Of a DNA stretch of 64,000 nt, positions 1 through 10,667 are shown one piece after another (the stretch's first letter is position 1; each line of letters opens with the position of its first letter). The position numbers and the translations under genes are program-made. The DNA lies in assembly GCA_917880885.1 (NCBI GenBank), contig OU862909.1, forward strand, positions 30,190,851-30,254,850, given 5' to 3'. The notes under the pieces are model-generated. The model did no database searches. It saw nothing but the letters and a program-made list of their open reading frames with translations, and had not been told where the DNA came from. The DNA is from Limnephilus marmoratus. Taxonomy: Eukaryota; Arthropoda; Insecta; Trichoptera; Limnephilidae.

Positions 1-150
1 AGTGCTTCGTAGTCTCCCCACTCCTGTCTAATTTTGTTATCTGGAGGTTTCACTTCTACCGCGTGTGAATTGCACACTTTGACTTTTTTTATTATTTCTT
101 CATTTTTACTGCAGTTTTCTATGCTGAATAACATGCTGTAAGCGGCGATG

Positions 151-258
151 TGTGAATGCGGTGCGGTGCAGACCACCGAACATATGGTCAACGAATGCCC
201 GCTCCATTCATTCCCGGGCGGGATTGATGAGGTCATAGGGCAACGCCTGAGGCCCTAG
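151..258 (+). pseudogene. LINE reverse-transcriptase C-terminal fragment
   Basis: The 35 codons before the TAG at 256-258 read as a Cys/His tail (CECG...TTEHMVNECP, then FPGG) of the kind found at the extreme C terminus of non-LTR retrotransposon ORF2 proteins. The stop is followed by a short 3' UTR and a GAAGAAGAAG run near 300-320. Nothing upstream in the window continues the reverse transcriptase, so this is a 5'-truncated copy or a copy cut by the window edge. The family (clade) cannot be assigned. Confidence 0.6.
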
Positions 259-2092
259 ACTGGCTCGCAGAACTAGATGTCCCCCTCTGACCCCCTACCA
301 TACGAAAGAAGAAGAAGCAAGCAATGCTTGTTACTCGTTGCTACACTGGCTGCGATACATACGTGTATTTTTTTCCTTTATTTTTTCCCATTATATCTTG
401 ATACATTTCAAAAGTAATTTTTACACATTTTCTAAATATATATAACATAACACAAGATAACAATAATGTAAAAAAGTAAAAAATATGTATGAGACAAAAG
501 TAGATAATGGGAACCCACGAAGGCACTGCTTGTGCGTGGGTAATATTAACTAAAGTGCTAAATTACACCAATAAGTTGGCAGTACAAGTAAAAAATGTAA
601 ATTTCAAAGTGAAAGTTTAAAAATATAGGTAATGTATGTTAGTTTGACTTTTTTAAACAGTCGCGATTAATACAAGTATGTTATGCCATTTACAGCCTTA
701 CTAATAACAAAACGCCTTAACCAGCGGTCAACTGCATATTTGTTGCTTGCGCGGTGCACTGTGTTTTTACGTCTTACTAATAACACAATCACGTATTTTA
801 TGATTTTTATGTTGGTCCCCTTGAATCTCACATAGATCTGCGCAGGCGCCACGCCGGCCGCGGCCATCTTCTTTTATAAACTTCGCGGTAAAACAATGTT
901 TGACAATGTTCAGTTGTATTTGCAGTAAATTTTTATGTTTTTGAAGACAATTTTCGTTTAAATGATCAATTCACTGTGATATTAGTGTAATTCAACATAA
1001 TTACCAATGCTGGCGTTACTTTTTTCAGTTTTAGTCCTTTAAATATGGTTTTGTTGATGATTTAGTTTCGTTAACGATAGGTTTTAGGTTATTTCTGAAA
1101 TTTTATTTTTTTAACTACTTTTCTGCGTGAATTTAATAAAACTTCCATAGAAGTAAAATTATTTAATAATGTAAAAGCTTCATGCATGTGTAAATAAAAA
1201 CAAATTCGAGAAATCGACGTATTAATTGCGTAAAAATGAATCCAAGATATCAGATTTTTTCAGTTATTTTTTCGGAATTATTATTATATTTTTTTATCCT
1301 TTTTAATTGTATGAACGAGATAAAAAGTGAAGTGATAGTTTTCTTCCAAATTCATAAAGTAAGAGGTGTGTATTTTTTAAATTTTGAATTTTTCAAAATT
1401 TTTCGACCATTTAATAGAATATGTTTACAGTCAGCTGTTTTTTTTTTCAAATTTTTTCATGTTGAAACTTAAAATACTGCAATTTTCAAAAACGATCGTA
1501 TATTTCAGATACAAAAATCTAAAAGGCAATTCTATTTAGTTTCTATAAAGGTATTTGCTTTTACGACATCTTCAAAAATAAGAAATAGACATTTAAAATA
1601 CTTTGAAAAAATTCCAAATTTCGTTCGGACATCAATCGTTAAAACAGAGATAAACTACCCTCTCAGGCCGTGTAAACAATTTGTATTTCTTTCAATGAAC
1701 AATTTTTTAATTAGTAATGTTTTCACATCCTCGGCCGTTTGTCAATTGAATAAAATTTTCACGGGGTTTTTTAGTAAGGCTGTTAGACTCTAAATCAACA
1801 TTCCAATATTCCAATTTATTGTACCGAGCTAGACTAATTTGCGGGAGTGTGTTACACTTAGTTTACGAGTTGAGAACTTTAGTGATAGTTCAAATACCAG
1901 AAGCCTGAAGGTTATTTGTGTATTATCGTTATAATTATTATTACCCTTGTTACAATCATTAAATCTTTGACACTGTACGACTACGCTCTAATAAACACGG
2001 CGTGATTATTATTCACTAGTGCTATAATTCTATTACGTGATAATGAAATACCTAGTTATTCCGTCGCATAGTAATTTATAACGAACTCCTAA
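259..2092. other. AT-rich intergenic stretch, no gene recognised
   Basis: About 1.8 kb of AT-rich sequence with short chance ORFs only. The one exception in composition is a CpG-rich patch at about 835-895 which, on the minus strand, contains AAGATGGCCGCGGCC followed by a short Ala-rich reading frame. It could be a 5' exon but nothing downstream supports it. Confidence 0.5.
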
Positions 2093-2348
2093 AGCCGGCG
2101 CCAGACATGTGTTCAAAGATGTGTTCAAATATGTGTTCACATGTGTGGCACGGGCAAATGATACTGTGTTCACTTATTTGGGCACATATGTGCGCTTTGC
2201 CGTTCCGTGTCGGTTTCTTTAGCGCACATCAAAGGGATCAGCGTCGAAATGTTTGCATGCCTGCCACGCTGCGCGAAGCTCAGTTGCGCGAGCGTCGCCG
2301 TGGAGAGTAGTCGTGCGTGGACAGCCAAACGAACTAACGATGGAGTGA

Positions 2349-2513
2349 AATAATGAGAGCGTTTTCGAGTTTATAGAGTTGATGCAAGTAGAGCCAGATA
2401 TATGGGATCCGAAACGTAAAGGGCATAAAAATCGAAATAACATCAATGACGCCTGGAACTCAATTAAACACCACTCTTCAATACCTTGCTCTATCGAAGA
2501 ATTAATTAGATAG
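2349..2513 (+). pseudogene. MADF-domain protein remnant within Harbinger element
   Basis: An open stretch of 54 codons ending at TAG 2511-2513. It contains the MADF signature: FEFIELMQVEPDIWDPK, then an Asn-rich basic loop, then NDAWNSI. The MADF fold is a Myb/SANT-like DNA-binding domain, and in autonomous PIF/Harbinger elements it sits in the accessory protein that helps the transposase bind DNA. The frame is closed upstream by a TGA at 2346-2348 and there is no obvious start, so this is a fragment. It lies wholly inside the 743-bp TIR element. Confidence 0.65.
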
Positions 2514-2631
2514 ATATATTTAGATAAATATATTTAGATAAATATATAATTAGATAGATATATTTAGATAAATATATTTAGATAAATATATTTAGATAAA
2601 TATAATTAGATAAATTAGATAATATAAATAA
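2505..2631. repeat. AT-rich minisatellite, ~14-bp unit
   Basis: Irregular tandem copies of TAGATAAATATATT-like units fill about 125 bp directly after the MADF remnant, inside the Harbinger element. This looks like local slippage expansion. Confidence 0.7.
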
Positions 2632-2863
2632 TTAGACGCACATAAATAATAGAAGCAAACTGTGTCGACCAAATCGTCGACCATGTTGTGTGAAGTCTAT
2701 TTGAAAACTGTGAGCTCAAAGGAGTGATCAAATCTTTGAACACATATCTGGCAGAGACACACATAAGTGAACAAAGGTGTGCGCAAAGTCTTCAAATGTG
2801 TGAACACATCTTTGAACACATGTCTGGCGCCGGCATAAAAATAATCTTTCCGGTTGTTGAACA

Positions 2864-3026
2864 TCTCTACATATTATAAATTAAAGTCCTCCGCCGTGTC
2901 TGTCTGCCTGTCTGTTCGCGATAAACTCAAAAACTACTGAACGGATTTTAATGCGGTTTTTTTTTCGGTTTTAGATAGAGTGATCAATATAATTTGTCAA
3001 GGTTTTGTATAAATTGGTTGAAATAT
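2864..3026 (+). mobile_element. Helitron 5'-end fragment
   Basis: Begins A|TCTCTACATATTATAA, the usual TC start after an A. It continues with the stretch (AACTACTGAACGGATTTTAA, later ATAGAGTGAT) that also occurs in the Helitron at 11716-12241. The 3' CTAG end is missing. The copy stops at about the insertion site of the Mutator-like MITE at 3036. Confidence 0.5.
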
Positions 3027-3035
3027 ATAATATAC

Positions 3036-3239
3036 GGTTCCATGCCAACTCAGAATGAAACCAACTCAGAAATACCTCAGAAAGGTCATTAAAAGCTATG
3101 AAAAAATAATTTTAAAATAGCCGGTAACCCTAACCTAACTAAACCTATTTAACCATTTTTTTATAATTTTTAATCATTACTCTTAATGACCTTTCTGAGG
3201 TGCTTCTGAGGTGGTTTCATTCTGAGTTGTCCGGTCACC
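3036..3239. mobile_element. Mutator-like MITE, copy 1
   Basis: A 204-bp element with imperfect terminal inverted repeats. The left end reads GGTTCCATGCCAACTCAG and the right end, reversed, reads GGTGACCGGACAACTCAG. It is bounded by a perfect 9-bp direct repeat ATAATATAC at 3027-3035 and 3240-3248. A second copy at 7665-8216 has its own 9-bp duplication. Nine-base duplications with long TIRs are typical of the Mutator (MULE) superfamily. It has no coding capacity. Confidence 0.7.
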
Positions 3240-3248
3240 ATAATATAC

Positions 3249-5640
3249 AGGGTGTCTGGGGGTAAGGTGTATTAACTTCGGGAGGTGATTCTACAATGAT
3301 GGTAGGAGTAAAAATGATTAACAACTATTTTCGAAATTTCGACTTTTTTCCATACAAAAAGACGTTCCTACTAAATACCATAGGTCGTTGGCAGATTTGT
3401 TAAATCTTATTTTACAAGACACATTTCATACCATGTAATCACATATTATTGTAAATCAATACGTTATCAGTAAACGCGTGTTTCAAAATTTTAATTTCAG
3501 TTCAAATAAAATCATTAAAAAAATATCCGAACTCTTATTTATGACGAAAATTTCTCTATTTTGTCTATCTATTTACAGACAAATAAATATATTTTAGATT
3601 TTTTTTACATTCTTATTTTACTTGAAAAATGATAAATACTTATGATCAAAAAATAATCACAAAAATTACATTATTTCAATAGTTTTATCATCACGCCTTT
3701 CAGCATTTTTGGATGTACGTATAAATTAAAGCAAATTTGGAATGAATTAAAATTGGTATTGAGATATAATTTTAAAAAGCTGGTACGGAGAATAATTAAT
3801 CTTTCTCATTGGAATCGCCCTATACGATCGTAAGAATATCTTTCGACGAGATGTGGATTTTCGGCCGCTGGCTGGTTAAAGGCCCATAAGTGATTAACTA
3901 TCATTTTTTATACTTTATTTTTAATTTTAAAGTGGAGATTGTACCAAAACTAAAATGGTCTGTTGGACAAATAAGAACTGATGCGATGACCTGGCGGTAA
4001 GAGTATATTGTTTTTTATTTAAAAAATAAAATTTTCAATCGAATAAAGATATTTTAACATTCGTAATTCGTTATATTCTGGCTCCAACAGAAATACCGAA
4101 AACCGCTAAAATAGGAGTTCCAACGTATGTGATACCACTAAGAACGCGGTTATTTTAAGTCCTGGAGATGTATTTGGGACTTACGAGGGCCTTACACTTT
4201 CCGGAAAATAATAATTGAAAAGCTTACTGGCCGCAAAGCCTAGTTTTTTGTGAACATTACCGCCCCCGCAAACCAGCTCTTCAACGCCCCTAAGAGCCCG
4301 TCCCCCAGAGTCCGGGGGGCGCACGGCGAATGGAATTTAATCTGTTTCCTTTACTCTTCAGGTGTTCGGTTTGGAAAACATTTGTATCTGTTAGGTTTCA
4401 GAGAATTCGGTCTTACCGAGTTTAGATACAAGAAATGGGAAAATATCCAGTATTTTAGACTTTACAAGAGGGGCAGCTGTCTTGTACCATTTTCCTCAAT
4501 TCACGTACCATATTTAAAAATTCAGAGAAGTTAACCTTTTTTTTTCAAAGAAAGACAAACATTCCCGAGTTACGATTAACCTGACAATATTTGAAAATCT
4601 CCTAACACTACCACAGAAAGCTGAAAATGTTGCTTGTGTCTTGGTGTCACTCAAACGCGATGCCAACTCAGCCACTGGCCAGTCAATCAAAGACAAACGA
4701 ATCATTTGAACATCTCAATTTTTTTTCCATCTGCTTATTATTTTTAACAAAAAGCTTTAAGTACTTTTTTCGATGACAATAATGTAATACCTTATAAGTA
4801 ACTAGAGCAGACCCGTAATAAATAACGGAATGTCTGAATTCTTTACATATTAGTAACAATTTTTAAAAAGACAATTATTTTTTTTTTTGTTAAAATTTCA
4901 CACTCTAGGTAGGTAATTTATCGCTTGTAATTTATTGAGTTACGATCGCAGCCACAACAGAAATAAGATTTTTATATGTTTTTGCAAGTTGCTTCACTCA
5001 GACTGATATTTTTTTTAATAAAAATATATGTATTATACCTACAGAAAATGAGGAGTAACTACCCGATATCGCTTATTTTACTAGTTTTACCGATTACTCA
5101 TTTAACTTTTTTTTTATTATCGACCAATTAAAAAATGTGGATGAAATAGCATTAGATGTGTAACAAAGTTATATGAAAAATATTCAAAACTCCAATTTTT
5201 TTAAATAAAAATGGTTAAATAACTTAAAATTCAATATATCAGCAAGATATCAGAATAATATAAAAATTCTAAAATTTAATACCAAGCATTCGACATATCT
5301 ATCTCTCATTAAATCTGAACATTGTCGAAAATATTATTGAATTTCAGCTTAAATTGAAAAATTATATAATAAATACTACTGTAAAGTAGACGTGGGCAAA
5401 ATTGAATGACTGAATTAAATGAATAAATTCAATCTTGTAACACACTCGATCTGATTCTCATTTTCAAAAGGAATTAAATCTTTATTCCTTACCCTTGGCC
5501 TTGCATCTTACGATTTTTTAACAGCACCATATTTATTTTTATTTTGATTAATTTATTTTACAGTTAAATATTTCATGTTATATTGAGGTAAGAAAATAAT
5601 AATGTACTCTATAAATATTGTAGTGTTTCGTAAGAATTAA
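3249..5640. other. Intergenic, no gene recognised
   Basis: AT-rich sequence with only chance ORFs. The patch at about 4250-4330 is GC-rich but has no recognisable product. A segment starting near 3246 (ACAGGGTGTCTGG) looks like the start of some dispersed repeat, but I cannot find a second copy here. Confidence 0.5.
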
Positions 5641-5644
5641 ATAA

Positions 5645-6260
5645 AATATTATTCTGGATATTTGTTGCGCGGATAGGTACACCTACCACAGGCGAAGCGC
5701 GCCGCGAAATTGCCTTTCACGGGTACTGTGTAGTATCCCGCGCAGTAAATCTTATACCTACAAAAAACCCTGTAGTTCCCGTCCCCAATCCAAGTGACAA
5801 AACCGCCAAGCGAGTCAGCCAAGATCCAAATAATTCTGAGCTCCGTGTGTCGCGTCTGTTTCACAGTTGTGTCCCGCCAGTCCCGCCAGTCATAGTCACG
5901 GAGGAATCGTTCCTCCGTGGTCATAGTCCTGTAACCTGTTCGGTCTGTGCGAACTCAATCCGCAACCCCAATCTCTGTTTCACTTATTCAAGGAATCAAA
6001 ACATTTATTTATTATTCATTTATGACGTCGTAGTCCCACGGGTCCCTGGGTACCACGTGTCGAGTCGATCCGACCGGTCCGCGGAATGCAAGTTATTCAA
6101 GTCACAGCAAGACAAAAGACACTTATTAGTCAGAAGTTCCCAATTCATTTCTTGATGCCCGCAGAGAATCGGTTCGTCGTTAGTCCCCGCTCGGCCAAGC
6201 CGTCATCTTAGGGTGAAACTTCCCACTTCGGACCGCGGAACGTTAATAAAAGGACTAAAA
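5645..6260. other. GC/CpG-rich block of unknown nature
   Basis: About 600 bp with clearly higher GC and CpG than its surroundings. The ORFs on both strands (5649-5924 minus, 5847-6155 plus) have no recognisable domains and overlap one another. It could be a solo LTR, a promoter or 5' exon region, or the remnant of a mobile element. It contains a perfect hairpin at 5897-5919. Confidence 0.35.
5889..5928. repeat. Perfect 10-bp hairpin flanked by a direct repeat
   Basis: CACGGAGGAA at 5897-5906 and its exact reverse complement at 5910-5919 are separated by TCG. The hairpin is flanked on both sides by TCATAGTC, so the whole unit is a hairpin within short direct repeats. Confidence 0.7.
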
Positions 6261-6654
6261 GCGAAAGTTTATTCTATGTCTTTTCTCCCTCACACGTGCG
6301 TAAATTGTGATGCAATACTTGTAGAAACAAAATGATGTTTATCTATATTATTGTTTTTTTGTGGTATCTGTCTCTGTCTACTCTAGCCGTAAACAAAAAA
6401 TCAGTCGCTATCGAACCGTGATACTGATAAATGATAATCGAGCGATTTGTTCCTTTATTTTTGTAACAAATTATACGACGCGTGTCGCCAGGGCTTTTAA
6501 TTAGTTTTTATTCGGCGCGTCTTTTTAACTTCACCATTGAGGTAGGTGCATTTAAAAAATATATATTTGACTGGAGCTTATTCCAGGTGACCGGTCCGGA
6601 TATACCTACCTATGAAAGCGCGATAATAGTATGTTTTTTATGTGAAATCCGCAC

Positions 6655-6728
6655 AAGTCCCGTCTGGAGCTAATGAAACTATGGCATCCCCAATTGGGAT
6701 TTTTTGCGAGGCTGAAGGTAGTGGGAAG
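6655..6728 (-). mobile_element. tRNA-SINE fragment (3' part)
   Basis: Matches the 3' part of the tRNA-headed SINE found at 9758-10150: CCGTCTGGAGC, then ACTATGGCATCCCCAATTGG, then GAGGCTGAAGGTAGTGGGAAG. Only about 75 bp remain. Confidence 0.65.
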
Positions 6729-7019
6729 TTTAGATCACGTGAAATGAAACAATTTTAAGTTTAATAAATAAATAAAAATTAGTAAAACTTTAAGGGTTAA
6801 CCACGAAAACTGTTTAATTTTAAGATTTAATTGCTTGCCTAATATAAACACATTTTTCTTGTTAAAAATTTGTCTTTTGGGCAAAATAATATCTAAGTAC
6901 ACATTGAAATATTTCATTAACCTCGTCGCGCGTCGTTTTTAGTACCTACGATTTTTCAAAACAACATAATTTACACTAAGAAGAGGGCTTTGCGTAGTGA
7001 AAACTTATTTATCACCGTT

Positions 7020-7216
7020 GTGATTTGAAACTCGATGAAACGAAAAATAACGACACTAAAAAGAGCAAACACATGCACCTAAAGGAGAACTAAGAAGTAT
7101 GTAGAAGTAGTCTGCGAGAGAATGAGATAGTATTATCGGTCTCCTCTTTTTGCGGTTCATCGTAGCCTTTTCGGCCTCCTCTTTCGCTTCGTAGCCGAGG
7201 TTTTTAAGTAAGCGAG

Positions 7217-7218
<2 letters not shown>
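7020..7218 (+). repeat. Dispersed repeat with a ~34-bp duplicated motif
   Basis: Homologous, in reverse orientation, to 33235-33400. Both contain CGATGAAAC, then a stretch ending GAGAATGAGATAGTAT, then two tandem units of about 34 bp (CGGTCTCCT...TTCGTAGCC). In this copy the repeat runs directly into the 86-nt poly-T tract. No coding is seen. It may be the end of a retroposed element. Confidence 0.6.

Positions 7219-7304
<86 letters not shown>
7219..7304. repeat. Poly-T homopolymer, 86 nt
   Basis: An uninterrupted run of 86 T. It may be the A-tail of a minus-strand retrocopy, an expanded homopolymer or a sequencing/assembly artefact. The exact length should not be trusted. Confidence 0.85.
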
Positions 7305-7305
<1 letters not shown>

Positions 7306-7664
7306 GAATTAAAGGAATGAATAAAATGAATCAATTCAAAAGGCCGAGGGAATCACAATGAATCGATTCACCCCTGGGAATGAGTCTGCCCATGTCTACT
7401 GTAAAGTTCCATGTAAATTATTATATTTTTTTTAAATCTTGAAATCTTTTTTGATAAATCTTTCATTTTACTTACTTATCTTTTGGTTATTATTTGCAAT
7501 GTGTTATTATGTACTTACTTACTTCATATAATTATATATAAAGTAAGCTTGTAGCGGTAATTGAGGTAGAATTTCCTCTCCAAAAGCCTTGTCTCTTTAC
7601 GGTGAGATAATACTGTTTTAATTATCATTTATAACACTGTATAAGTGTATAGTGTGTAAAAATT

Positions 7665-8216
7665 GTTTTCATGCCAACTCAGAATCAAGTCAACTCAACA
7701 CGCAAAGATAAAAGAGCGCTTATGTGTTGTACCGACATTCTACGATATAAAATATTTCTTCTTATGGTAGGAGAGGGGGTCAGTTGAATTAGAGAGCAGC
7801 CACGAAATGCCATTTCTTTGTACTTAATCTTGACAGCTGTCATTCGCCCGCTAAGGGCAGCTCCGTAATTAAAATGACCCCTTCTCCTGTTTACGGCGGA
7901 GAGGAGGTCGCATAACTTATCGCATATCGCCTCAGGAGTGGTTACGGCAGGTTACGCCGTATAACTTTGAGCTTCGAACGCATCGTATGTTTAGGTGAGA
8001 CAGGTCTATATGGGATTGTATCGAGCGCTTTATTGTGCGTGCGAAGATCTATTATCTTTACATGTGATACCTATTTAAAAGTTATTAAAAAAAAATTTAA
8101 AATAGTCCATAACCTAACCTAACGTAACCTATTTAACAAATTTTTAATATATTTTTATATCGCTTTACTTTTCAAAGTGGTGCTGAGTTGATTTCATTCT
8201 GAGTTACCGAGTCACC
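7665..8216. mobile_element. Mutator-like MITE, copy 2
   Basis: A 552-bp relative of the element at 3036. The left end reads CATGCCAACTCAGAATC and the right end, reversed, reads GGTGACTCGGTAACTCAG. It shares an interior stretch ATAACCTAACCTAACGTAAC with AACCTATTTAAC. It is flanked by a perfect 9-bp duplication GTAAAAATT at 7656-7664 and 8217-8225. It is longer than copy 1, partly because of a nested inverted pair (AGGAGAGGGGGTCA near 7769 and TGACCCCTTCTCCT near 7875), which may be a smaller element inserted inside it. Confidence 0.75.
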
Positions 8217-8225
8217 GTAAAAATT

Positions 8226-9470
8226 GAGCATTTATTGAAAAAAAAACATTAAAATATTAAATAATAAAATTTTTAAAAAGACCTGGTGTCTTTTTCTGAC
8301 ATTAAGTATATTTAATTTAAGCATTTATGTTTACGATGGTAATGATGTGGCAATGTGAACCGACTTAACTTACCAGACAAAAAGTTATTCTGGTTCTATA
8401 ACATCAGAGCTCACAGATTTGACATTTTCAGGACAGTCAAGAAACTGATTTTGGCTAAAAAGATTAATATTGTATTTTTCTTACAAAATAAATATGTGAT
8501 CACCGTAATACTCTTGATAAAATAGTAAAAAGATTTCTCTGCTGGTACGAGCACGGTAAATAACAAAAGGCGATAACAAGAGAAGGCTAAAATCGATCGT
8601 GACCTCTCAAATTCGGAAATAGAAAGAAAAGAATCACTCCAAGGCCTTCGAATATCTACTTGTTCCTAAAGTTGTTGAAAGTTTGATGTGATCTTCAGAT
8701 TTCCAAAGTGCGCAACTCTAAAAATCTCTAGAATTTCGGATTGTAATATGAGCCAATTTCAGTGTATCCAAATGTTCAGCCATTTTCTACGAAAATCAAT
8801 TCTTTGAAGAATTTAAATTTTTTCTTGTTTCCGCATTATTCGATGGTAGATAGCCAATAAATTTAAAGAGCTGAATGATTATGCTGAATAGAAAAAAAAA
8901 CAGTTTTTTTATGTTTAACTCGAATTTATACTTTAACCCTGCTCATATTCAAGATGTAATCTTTATAAAAAAACAGGCATCAATTTTAAGGAAGTGATTA
9001 CCGAAATTTGACTTGTTTACAATATTTGTATTATTGCTCTTTTTTTGAATAGCCATTTAACTTCAATGACGTTTTTTTTTTTAAACAAGGAACCATAATT
9101 TCTTAAATTATTTATTAAAAGTAGTTAACACAGCAATACTACCCGGCTTTGAATTTGAAGTAAAAACATATGAAAAATTATTTTATTTTCGCAGTTGAAT
9201 CGATATTTCAAAAAGCAATAGCTCATGATGCTGTAAGCAGCGCTGCTTTTGAAACTCCTGACACAACTTGCCTCAACGTTCGAAGGCACTTTTCATATTT
9301 AATTAATTGGTTTATTTCGCACATGTTTTCTTTGTGATTAACGGAATTTAGGAAATGGTTTCAATCTTAAAACATCTTTTCTTTGTTTTCTTTATAATTT
9401 TATTTGCGTAAAATGAATTCTTTCTAGGTGTCCCGGAAATGATTAGGTGAAGAATTATTGCTTTTGATTA
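8226..9470. other. Intergenic, no gene recognised
   Basis: AT-rich sequence with no ORF of note and no repeat boundary that I can define. Confidence 0.5.
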
Positions 9471-9477
9471 AAACATG

Positions 9478-9722
9478 ACTATTTTATATGAATACCTCAC
9501 AAGAGTCCCAAGACCATGGCATCCCCTATTTTGGTATGTCGTGAGGCTGAAGGTAGTTGGGTGGAGAAGGAAAGGGGGAAAAGGAATGTGGGGAAGTACC
9601 CGGCTATTCAGATCTGGTCACCAAAAACAGCTAAAAAAATTTCAAGCAACGATTCAATTCTAAATGGTGGTCTTACACTAGGGCGATACTGAGAGTGTCT
9701 TACACTCTGGAACCGCTTCTAT
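9478..9722 (-). mobile_element. tRNA-SINE copy, body only
   Basis: Minus-strand copy of the family at 9758-10150, lacking the tRNA-like head. It retains the purine-rich segment (GGAAAGGGGGAAAAGGAATG on the plus strand), the TATTCAGATCTGGTCACC block and the GTGGTCTTACACTAGGGCGA block. Confidence 0.7.
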
Positions 9723-9757
9723 TCTATGCCGCAAGTATATTATATATTATTTTTAAT

Positions 9758-10150
9758 ACATGAATACCGCACAACTGCTCCCGTCTGGAGCCAGTGGGAC
9801 TATGGCACCCCCAATTGGGGTTTGTTGTGAGGCTGAAGGTAATGGGAAAGGGAAGGAGATGGGGAAGAGGGAGGTGGGGAAGTACCTGACTATTCAGATC
9901 TGGTCATCAAACACGGCTAACGCCATTTCAAGCAACGTTTCAATTCAGAATGGTGGTCTTACACCAGGGCGATACTGAGAGTATCTTCCACTCTGGAACG
10001 TTCCGCAAATATACTATGTATTATTTTAAATTAATAAATTGTGAAATAAAACAAATTAATCAAATAAAATTTATTTGCCACGCCGGGATTCGATCTCGCG
10101 ACCTTCGGAGTGCTAGGCAAGAACCTTACCACTGGACTACGCCGGCCGTC
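9758..10150 (-). mobile_element. tRNA-derived SINE, full-length reference copy
   Basis: Read on the minus strand, the element starts at about 10150 with a tRNA-like head. It has an A-box-like TAGTCCAGTGGTAAGG and a B-box-like GATCGAATCCCGGCG, so an internal RNA polymerase III promoter is expected. The body follows (AAGATACTCTCAGTATCGCC, then ACCACCATTCTGAATTG, then GACCAGATCTGAATAG). The 3' part is pyrimidine-rich and ends near CCAGACGGGAGCAG at about 9780. It is the clearest member of a family with copies at 6655, 9478, 17955 and 52499. It has no coding capacity and would depend on a LINE for reverse transcription. Confidence 0.75.
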
Positions 10151-10157
10151 AAAATAA

Positions 10158-10277
10158 TGAGTTAATTGTGAAATAACACACATAAATCACATAAAATGTA
10201 TTTACGAACGCCGGGATTCAATCCTGTGACCTTCGGATTGTGAGTCAAGAGATTTACCCCTCGACCACTGACTAGAA
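10158..10277 (-). mobile_element. Second tRNA-like SINE head in tandem
   Basis: Immediately behind the SINE at 9758-10150 lies another tRNA-like module on the same strand. Its A-box-like region is CAGTGGTCGAGGGGTAAATC and its B-box-like region is AGGATTGAATCCCGG. It is followed by the same ATTTTATGTGATTTATG-type linker as the first head. It is either a dimeric head or a nested and truncated second copy. Confidence 0.6.
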
Positions 10278-10435
10278 AAAAATATAACTAAGAACTAAAA
10301 CATTTTTACTATATTTTTGGAATAAATAACAAATAATAATTCTAGAAATTTCTAGAAATAAGAATCTAAAAATGGGTATTGGGTATGTGCTTTTATTCCC
10401 AGTCGGTATAATTTCCTGAGAAATAATTTAGCAAA

Positions 10436-10667
10436 GTGACTGCAATATCCCGAGAAGCGGTTCACCTCAATTATTCAACCCTCCATCAAGCGGAGGATGA
10501 TTTTTATTTCCTCAAAGGGTGCATTAACCACGAGCCAGCGGCAGAACTATGCCTTATTTACGATGAAATTTCCTTAAAACGGTTAACCGGAATGGCGATT
10601 CCAACTGGCTTTATGGCAGAGGTACACAACCTTACTAGTAGATCAATACACGAGTATCCATTTTCAG
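10436..10667 (+). CDS. Exon-like ORF, function unknown
   Basis: An open frame of about 77 codons with a balanced, protein-like composition (for example HQAEDDFYFLKGC and IPTGFMAEVHNL). It is preceded by a possible acceptor (TTTAGCAAAG) and ends at a possible donor (TTTTCAG|GTACAC at about 10667). I do not recognise the product and no neighbouring exon is visible. It could be an internal exon of a host gene or an old mobile-element fragment. Confidence 0.25.

Larger units (their letters stand above)
2093..2835 (+). mobile_element. PIF/Harbinger-type DNA element, non-autonomous
   Basis: A 743-bp element with long terminal inverted repeats. The left end reads GCCGGCGCCAGACATGTG and the right end is its reverse complement. 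It is flanked by TAA on both sides (2090-2092 and 2836-2838), the TWA-type 3-bp target duplication expected of PIF/Harbinger. Both subterminal regions carry several copies of the motif TGTGTTCA/TGAACACA, plausible transposase-binding sites. No DDE transposase is present. The interior encodes a remnant of a MADF (Myb/SANT-like) protein, which matches the second protein of Harbinger elements. It is probably a deletion derivative mobilised in trans. Confidence 0.8.

Noticed and set aside
7056..7334. Minus-strand ORF with a long poly-Lys run
   Set aside because: It is the translation of the 86-nt poly-T tract.
8115..8135. CCTAACCTAAC stretch resembling the insect telomere repeat TTAGG
   Set aside because: Only about two units, and it lies inside the Mutator-like MITE, whose other copy has the same diverged stretch.
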